64,000 nt of DNA from Anaeramoeba flamelloides (taxonomy: Eukaryota; Metamonada; Anaeramoebidae), in contig JANTQA010000060.1 of the NCBI GenBank assembly GCA_027625915.1, forward strand, positions 1,240,001 through 1,304,000, read 5' to 3'. The position numbers and the translations under genes are program-made. The notes under the pieces were generated by a model. The model ran no database searches and was not told the origin of the DNA. It worked only from the letters and a program-made list of their open reading frames with translations. This document shows positions 57,186-64,000 of the stretch, one piece after another. Position 1 is the stretch's first letter, and every line of letters starts with the position of its first letter.

Positions 57186-58116
57186 TTAAGGGACTAATCT
57201 CTATTAAATTTGTTTTACTTAAGGGATTAGCATCACCATAGATTTCTCTTTAATCAATGTATGTTGTAATTGGGTGTATATGATATTTGTGGGCATATGG
57301 CTCAAATAGTTCTAAAAAATCTATTATAAATCTTATTGTACAACAAATTATTACATTTTTTACTAATGATCACAATTAAAAAAGTTTCCTTTTGAAAAAA
57401 TTGTTTTTAATTCCTTTTCCAAATCTAAAAATAGAAACTCAATCAATATAATTCTGGCATTTAATAATTTAGATTTAGAACTTCCAAAAGTAATCTATTT
57501 TTCGAATTTTTAAATTTCAAAGATTAACTCAATAACTGTCAACATAAAAGCACAAAGACTGATTAGTTTTGTTTGTTTTTTATAAACCTACTTGTAACAT
57601 CAATATATTTGCATGATTTGAGAAATAATAGGCCAAAAAATTTTATCGTTCATTATTTAATTTTTAAAAAAAAGAGAATTTTTTAGTAACTAATCTACAA
57701 TTCGACACAAATTTAAGAAAGATATTTTGTGACTTCGTAGTCTGAATATTGAGAATTCAACCTTTAAATCTATGGCGAAATGCAGATTTTATTCTGAAAT
57801 TGTTGGGTTTTTTACTAATACAAGGATCATTTTTAATTGTTGAGATCAACAAATATTACAACTTGACTAATCGATTTTTTAGAGGCATTAGAACCATGTA
57901 ACACTAATGAGGTTACATTCAACGACAGCATTCTTTGATCCTGGTCTTCTCCTTGGTCGACGCTAACCTCTTAAATATAATAGAGATTGTGAAAATTTTT
58001 TGCCATTTACTTAGATTTGAAAACCGATGCTTATTTTCAATATTAAACATATTTCGAGATAAGGAATCATTATTTCGAAATTGGTCAAAAAAAAATACTA
58101 GAGATTAATCCCTTAA
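57186..58116 (+). mobile_element. TTAA-bounded MITE, family E, disrupted by a nested element
   Basis: Left end TTAAGGGACTAATCTCTATT at 57186, right end CTAGAGATTAATCCCTTAA at 58098–58116. Inside, family F occupies 57219–57974. Removing F with one copy of its TTAA leaves about 179 bp, equal to the solo E copy at 36896–37074. The non-nested part matches that copy in order (AATAGAGATT, TTACTTAGATTTGAAAACC, ATATTAAACATA, AAATTGGTCAAAAAAAAAT). Confidence 0.85.
57219..57974 (+). mobile_element. TTAA-bounded element, family F, copy 1, nested in E (756 bp)
   Basis: Starts TTAAGGGATTAGCATCACCA and ends with the inverse of TTAAGAGGTTAGCGTCGACC. Subterminal sequence (ATGTATGTTGTAATTGGG) is shared with copy 2 at 59313–60085 on its opposite end. 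TTAA at both outer edges fits insertion into a TTAA target, as known for piggyBac-type transposases, but the first bases after TTAA are GGG, whereas classical piggyBac ends begin CCC. Coding capacity is not evident. Confidence 0.8.
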
Positions 58117-58475
58117 AGATTTTTTGGAGACCAATGGGTTTTAGAGAACAAAAAGGAATTACTTTTAATTACAACACGCTTTCATAAAAGAGAATCTTTT
58201 GAGAAGATTGCCTCTTACCAAGTTAAATTGTGTATACTCTTGCAAAAATAATCTTATTAATTTGCAACAAAGTATTCATTTGATGATTTTTAAGAATGGA
58301 AAATTTAGTATACAGAGTACCTCAAATGATAAAGTCATTCAAACTAGGATTGAAATTTTTAAAGAATAAGTCTATTATTCTTTTATTTGATTTAAAGTTA
58401 AACTCAAAGTACCAAAAATCAAAAAACATTTTTTTGCAAAGAAATTATCATAAATTTTTCTTGAATACTATTTTA

Positions 58476-59210
58476 ATGAACGACACTCAAATTATTGATA
58501 CTTACATCACAAAACTCTTTAATTCAGGAGGCAAAAACAGCAAAAAATTTGCTTTAAAAGAACACGAGGTAAAAAGAATAGTCCTTGAGGCCCGTCAAAT
58601 CTTTTTATCACAACCTATGCTTTTAGAATTACATGCACCAATAAAAATATGTGGTATGGGTTTAATACTTTTTATTAATCTTTTTAATCTTAGTTTTTGA
58701 AAGTATAATTCACAAAGAGATTCTTTTTTTCTTTTTCTTTTCCTCAATTGATCTTTTTTTTTTTTTTTTTTTTTTTTTTTAGGTGACATACATGGCCAAT
58801 TCCACGATTTATTGAGACTTTTTGATGAAGGTGGCTTCCCACCTCTTTCAAACTATCTTTTTTTAGGAGATTTTGTTGGTTTGTTTCTTTTTTTCTATTT
58901 TGTTTTGTTTTCTTTTTTTTTTTTGAAATGTTCTTATGATTTTCCTTTTCTATTCCAATTATCTTACATAATTTTTTAATACAAAAACACCAACACAGAT
59001 CGTGGTAAAATGGGGTTAGAAGTTGTTTGTCTCCTTTTTTGTTATAAAATCAAATATCCTGATAACTTTTTTTTATTACGAGGGTAAGTAATTAGTTTAT
59101 TTCTTTTTTGTAATTAGATCTATTTTTGCTCTTTTTATTACGTAATATTTCTTTTTTTTTTTTATTGCCAGTATGATGAAAAGAAAACCAAACTAAATGA
59201 CAATTTTGGC
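58476..59210 (+). pseudogene. PP1-type Ser/Thr phosphatase gene, 5' part only
   Basis: Exon 1 (58476–58653) starts MNDTQIIDTYITKLFNSGGK and includes FLSQPMLLELHAPIKIC. Exon 2 (58783–58878) has [20 protein letters not shown] and YLFLGDFV. Exon 3 (58999–59083) has [20 protein letters not shown] and NFFLLRG. All junctions are GT–AG and in phase. These are PPP motifs GDIHG and GDxVDRG with the metal-binding Asp/His, about 119 residues matching PP1 residues of roughly 10–123 closely. The next motif, NHE, and everything after it (both remaining metal/phosphate His residues and the C-terminal half) are absent. After a good donor and an acceptor at 59170–59171 the text reads YDEKKTKLND, resembling PP1's YDECKRRYN but without the 12–14 residues that should precede it, and then stops. 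Y to F in GDYVDRG is unusual. A dead or truncated paralogue is the best reading. Confidence 0.8.
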
Positions 59211-59312
59211 TTTAATAATAGAATTGAAGAAACACTCTTTTGTAAACTTTTTATAGATATTATTCACTGATAAACAAAACCCACTAAAAATTATTTGAAA
59301 TTTTTTTACTGT

Positions 59313-60085
59313 TAAGGGATTAGAATGTACCACAAAGAAGTCAAAAATTAAAGTATGTTGACATCGAAGTGTAAATCACATTAGTTCTCCAGGGCTCAAA
59401 TGTCTCTACAAATTTGATCAGTAAGGATAGTACCATTTGTTTATCACATCAATTAAATATGATCCTTTGTATTAGTAAAAAACCCGAACTTTTTTATAAA
59501 AAAATCTTCATTTGTTGACAAATTTAAAAGACTATAAATCAATTTTCAGACAACAAATTCAAAAAGATCTTTGTTATATTTGTTTAGGAATGTAGATTAA
59601 TTTCTAAAAAATTCAATAATTAACGAATAGTTAAATAATTAACCAATAGATTATTTGTACAACTATTTTTTAAATATTGGAAACAAATTGAAAATACAAT
59701 CAACAAGAGAAAAAAGTAAAAGAAACTAACCAGCCTTTGGTTTTTATGTGAATAATTATTGAGTTAATCTTGAAATTAAAAAAATTTACAAAATAGTTAC
59801 TTTTGTGGTTTCTAAATCTGGATTAAGAAATACTGGAGATAATATTATTTTGAGTTTCTTTTTTGAGATTTGGAAAAGGAATAATAAAAGAAATTTCCAA
59901 AATGAAAATTTTTTAATAGAGATCCTTAGTCAAAAATTTATTAATTTATTGTTCAATAATATTTATAATAGTTTTTTTCGAGTAATTTGAGCAATAGATA
60001 GAACCATGAAGCACTAATATCATTTACTAACCAATTACAACATACTTTGATTATAGACGAATCTAGGGTGACACTAATCCCTTAA
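59313..60085 (-). mobile_element. TTAA-bounded element, family F, copy 2 (773 bp)
   Basis: Left end TTAAGGGATTAGAATGTACC, right end the inverse of TTAAGGGATTAGTGTCACCC. The right end with its subterminal block (AAGTATGTTGTAATTGG) matches the left end of copy 1, so the two copies are in opposite orientation. It lies about 100 bp beyond the last PP1-like sequence. Short frames inside are not recognisable as transposase. Confidence 0.8.
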
Positions 60086-62286
60086 AATCAGATTTTCCTA
60101 ATTAAAATTTTATCTCAAAGTTCAATAAGGTAGTACTTAACCAGATCATTAAAAATATCATTTCTATTTGATTTTGAAAAGAACTTTGGGTTTTTTTAAC
60201 TAAGAAATTGTAAAATATTTTAGAACTTGAAAAAAAAAAAAACCCTTTATTAATTAGAAAATAACAGTGTTTATTTCAGAGCCACATTTACTTTATTTCC
60301 AAATTTTAGTGAAAAGGAATTGTAGAATATTGGTCTCTTCCTTAAATAGTTTTTTTAGAGATTCTGATTTGTTTTGGTTAATTTTTTTAATTCTCGGGAT
60401 TGTATTAAAAACCTAAAAAATTATCCATTTCACAAATTATTTTGTTAAAATTAATGATGTTTCAATACACAACAAACATTTTTACATAAAACTTAAAGGA
60501 ACAAAAATTGAATAATTCGGAAAATTAAATAATTTTTATTCAAATTTTCTAATTTTTTTTTTTTTTTTTTTGGACTGTACTATCCAGATTTAGAATTTTC
60601 ATAACAAATCGAAAAATTAGTGATTAATTTATCTTTTCATCATGATATGTAGATTATCAATTTTTTTTTGCTTTTTTACTGGAATCATGAAATATTTCTG
60701 AAAATATTAAAAACTCGTGATAATCTACAAATTATCAATAATTAAAAAAAAGTTGAAATAAATTGAGCCGAAATTTATTTGCAATTTAATCTAGCTTAAA
60801 AAACTGACCTACAAATTCAATAAACACAAAAAACCTACAAATATCATAAATAATGCATTATTATTTAGATTTTTTTGGAACATAATCAAATTATATCTTT
60901 TTATTTTTGAGTTGATAAAGATATTTTTAGGAATAATTGTTAAATTCGTTAAAACTCTGTAAATTAGCGAAAATATAAAAACTAAATCAGTGGAAATTGG
61001 CCGGACTCTTACGAGTCTTCTTTATTACTATTATTATTTTACCCACAAAATTAAATCGAAGAATTTCCTTAATTAGCTATTCAAAAATAAATAAAGCGTT
61101 TTCAAGAAAAGAATGAAAATAAAAGTTTTAAACATTACAATTGTCCTTATATTTTTTGTTTAAAAGTGGAATTTTGAAATTAAATTTATAATTTTTTTTC
61201 TTAAAATTTTTAAAAATATATTAGTTTCAGTAATATAATGTTGAATAAATAATAAAATTGTAATTATCCAATCATTGATTGTCCATAAAAACATATATTA
61301 AATATAATTTGAATCATTATATTTTGTCTGTTTTTTTCAAAGTGGAAATTTTATAGTTAACCTTTTGTAATCCACAAAACGTCAAAAATGTAATTTTTTT
61401 TTTTTTTAATGATTCATTTTTAAACTTTTTTGGATTCTATTTGTTCAATATTTTGGAAAAAAAATATTTGTACTGAAAGGTCTAATGTTAAATATGATTA
61501 TTTTTTGGTAGATAATTCTTTTTCAAAGATCTAATACTTTGATCTATTCGCTTAAATCAATTTTTCTTAATCTCTCCCCAAAAAAAAAATTCGCATTATT
61601 TTTCTTTATAAGCAAACAAGTATTTTTGGTTAAAAAATGTTTTTTATAAAGTATGAAAAGGTGATATTTTTACCCTATCGAAACTCTAACTGGAAAATTC
61701 ATTTAATTTCAAACCAAAAATCTTCTAGTTTACAATAGTTTTAAACGTTTTCGTTTTGAATACGCTAAATGAATCACTTATTTGTGATTGTTATAATATA
61801 AGAATGACTGAATTAACTCAAGGGAAATAAAAATCAAAATGTTATCAAAATTTAGGATTCAGTGATTTGCTTTTTGAAAAAGTAACGAAAATATTTTGAA
61901 ATATTTTTAACTTTTAGAATGAATATTTGTCAAGATCTTGGGAATTTATGTTTTGCTTAAAGTTTGGTTTGTCAATACAATCCAACTTGTTCAAAAAACA
62001 TATTTTTTTTTTTTGAAAATTGTTTTCTTTTATTTTCTTTTTCTGACTTATTCTGAAAACTTTTTTAAAATTTCTAAGTTTTAAAGATCTACATTCCTTT
62101 CCAAATTTAAGGTTCTTGATTCATGATAATTTATGATAGAATTTTGTTAAATTTTTCTTTAAAAAGTAAATTTAAATTTCTAATACAAGTATCGATTGTA
62201 TTTTGAGCATGAAAAGTCCATATAATTTGAGATATCAAAAAAAGAATCTATATATTTCATATTTATTTTCTTTTTTATTTTTAAAG
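60086..62286. other. A+T-rich intergenic DNA
   Basis: T-runs and A-runs (for example 60549–60570) and a small hairpin GACTCTTACGAGTC at about 61004. No gene recognised. Confidence 0.4.
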
Positions 62287-62429
62287 GTGAAAACTTGTTA
62301 CTTTCGGCTTATTATCTTTTTTTTTTTTTTTTACACGAACGTGCCTTTGGAATAAAAACTAAAGATTCTACCTATCTTTTGTTTTATAAAGAAACACCAA
62401 AGATAGAAGTTATTCAAGTAATCTATTAA
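62287..62429 (+). other. Possible terminal exon of an unidentified gene
   Basis: After a T-rich stretch ending AAAG, a frame runs to TAA at 62427–62429 with GENLLLSAYYL, a Phe run from a 16-T tract, then HERAFGIKTKDSTYLLFYKE and TPKIEVIQVIY. The sequence is protein-like but no upstream exon in phase or family match was found. Confidence 0.25.
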
Positions 62430-62716
62430 TTAAATTCGATTTAAACATTACTATTGAAAAAAAAACATGTCTAAAATGTAAAAGTCTGGTAGATTTTAAA
62501 TTTAATAGGATATTTTTTTAAAAGACAAAGTAATAAAAAAACAAAATAAAAAAAATACCTTATGTATTTTCTAACTCTTAAATATATAATAGTGAAAAAA
62601 ATACCTTGACATGAAAATAATCCTGGGTAAGATTTTTAGTTGTTAATATTAGGAAAATTGTTGTGAAATTACAAATATTTTCAATCAAATCCTTTTTAAC
62701 AACAACCAAATTTTTT

Positions 62717-62848
62717 ATGAGCCTAGTAATAAACCTGCCTAAAGTTCATTATGGTGGGAGTGTCTATAGAATACCCAAAAAATTGTTTGATAGGATAAGT
62801 AGATCAACTTTTTTTGAAAAACAATTGGGTTTTATAGAGGTTTACTAG
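62717..62848 (+). other. Short open frame, 43 aa, unexplained
   Basis: An ATG frame, MSLVINLPKVHYGGSVYRIP followed by KKLFDRISRSTFFEKQLGFI and ending EVY, has balanced composition unlike the A/T-random frames nearby. It could be a small gene, an exon of a spliced gene or a relic. There are no splice partners that I can defend. Confidence 0.25.
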
Positions 62849-64000
62849 AGTTTGGAAAATGATAATTTTTATTCTTGTTTTTTTGATTGATTGGATGGTG
62901 TTTTGAACAAGCTTAATTTCATTAATCATCGTTCTAATAAGTAAGTTATAATTTTAAAAGTTCGATTCTTAAAAAAAAGGATTTGATTTTTAACACAAGA
63001 AATTACAGAATAATTTTACTAATATTGACAATTAAAAATCTTGTCCGTTATTATTTACACACCGGGTATTTTTTTTTCACTATTGTACTTTAATGTTTCA
63101 TTATGTTATTAATAATTTAAATATTACTTAATAATAATTAGTTCTAATTTAATGTGTAATATAAATTTTCAAATTTTTAATGGAAATATCACTAAATTTA
63201 ACAAGCTCTTTATCATTCAAAGGGGTGTTGTTTTATTGACGGAATAGAACAAATTCTATTAGTTTTTAACAGTATTCTTCTCAAAATAAATTTTCAATTT
63301 TTCAGATCAGAATCTTTTTTTCGAATTTTGTGAAATTTTTTCCATTTAGTTTTTTGATATTTGCTTTTTTTTAAAAAAAAAGTCAATTTGAAAAAAAAAA
63401 ATGTTTGAAACTCCAAACTAACAATTAGAAAAGTGAAGCTTTGTAATTTCTTGTAAAAATCAAACACTTACAATTAAAAAATCTTGTTACCAACAATTTT
63501 AATTTTCCAAGAAATTGAGAAATTTTACACCATACTTCCCAATGAAAGTGACCAAAAATATTTTTTTTATACTTTTTTTTTTTTCGTGAATTTTAGAGTT
63601 TTTAAGGATATCACCCCTATTCTGAAGTTTATTTTTTATCTTATTTCTAAAATATCGAATGTTGGTTGGTTCTTAAAAAATGATTTTTTTCATTTTTGGA
63701 TGGGGAACTTTGAGTGAAATAGAGTTTATTTTGAAAAAGTTCAAATAAAATCACACAAAATCTCAGCAATTTGAAAGAACAATTTGGAAAGTATTCAATT
63801 TTAACCAATAAATCCCAATTTGATTCATTAAACAAAAAATTATAATCTAATTCTATTAAGAAAATCATTAATTTAAAATCAAAAATAACCCCCCCATTTT
63901 TTTTTATTCTATAAATTAATAAATAAATAGCAACCATGAATGTTTTACAACAACTCAAGTCTATGGTTTTTATGACGAATGTAATTTTTAAATTTTTATT
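62849..64000. other. A+T-rich intergenic DNA to window end
   Basis: Only homopolymer-rich sequence and chance frames on both strands, including 63647–63958 on the minus strand. Nothing recognised. Confidence 0.4.

Overview
The window is nuclear DNA of a unicellular eukaryote. It is extremely A+T-rich. Protein genes carry short GT–AG introns (about 79–185 nt where I can place them), and the proteins are loaded with K/E/N, D/E and polyQ tracts. Hexapeptide-like Lys/Glu/Asn runs, frequent BEACH-type and SH3/RING proteins and very low GC recall published Anaeramoeba genomes, but the assignment is inference. Dictyostelid or other amoebozoan DNA cannot be excluded from sequence alone.

Layout. 1–5230: the 3' part of a decayed non-LTR (LINE) retrotransposon with an ORF1 tail, a zinc-finger ORF, an APE-type endonuclease, a reverse transcriptase and a C-terminal Cys/His motif. 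5556–5806: a possible tiny two-exon gene. 6016–14424 (minus): a 2.8-kresidue protein resembling the N-terminal half of BEACH proteins (armadillo, ConA-like lectin, conserved helical repeats) but ending in a coiled coil with no BEACH or WD40 region. 14.7–26.9 kb: mostly non-coding, with foldback elements, a possible decayed gene, an 83-residue two-exon gene (19765–20185) and a Tc1-like transposon relic abutting a MITE. 26900–28306 (minus): a 468-residue basic protein of unknown function. 28.3–38.5 kb: gene-poor and repeat-rich. 38568–40094 (plus): an SH3–SH3–SH3–polyQ–RING protein, probably a ubiquitin ligase. 40458–42967: four Tc1/mariner-like non-autonomous elements almost end to end. 43399–48961 (minus): a nine-exon SCAMP membrane-trafficking gene with 20- and 23-nt micro-exons and one intron swollen to 3.8 kb by repeats. 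52024–52661 (plus): ribosomal protein eL21, two exons. 53467–55072: three more small transposons in a row. 55954–56326: a possible 93-residue two-exon gene. 57186–60085: the 5' part of a PP1-type phosphatase gene, without the second half of its catalytic domain, lying between two copies of a TTAA-bounded element, one of which is nested in another TTAA element. 60.1–64 kb: A+T-rich, with only two short unexplained open frames.

The host genes look unrelated in function (trafficking, translation, ubiquitination, phosphatase) and form no operon or visible cluster. What organises the window is transposon traffic: at least six small inverted-repeat element families occur here, several in two to four copies, often abutting at TATA or nested at TTAA. 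The best candidates for something new are the TTAA element pair (with an un-nested copy of the outer element in the same window), the end-to-end stacking of Tc1/mariner-like MITEs, the BEACH-less giant protein and the SCAMP gene structure. I saw no tRNA, rRNA or CRISPR array.
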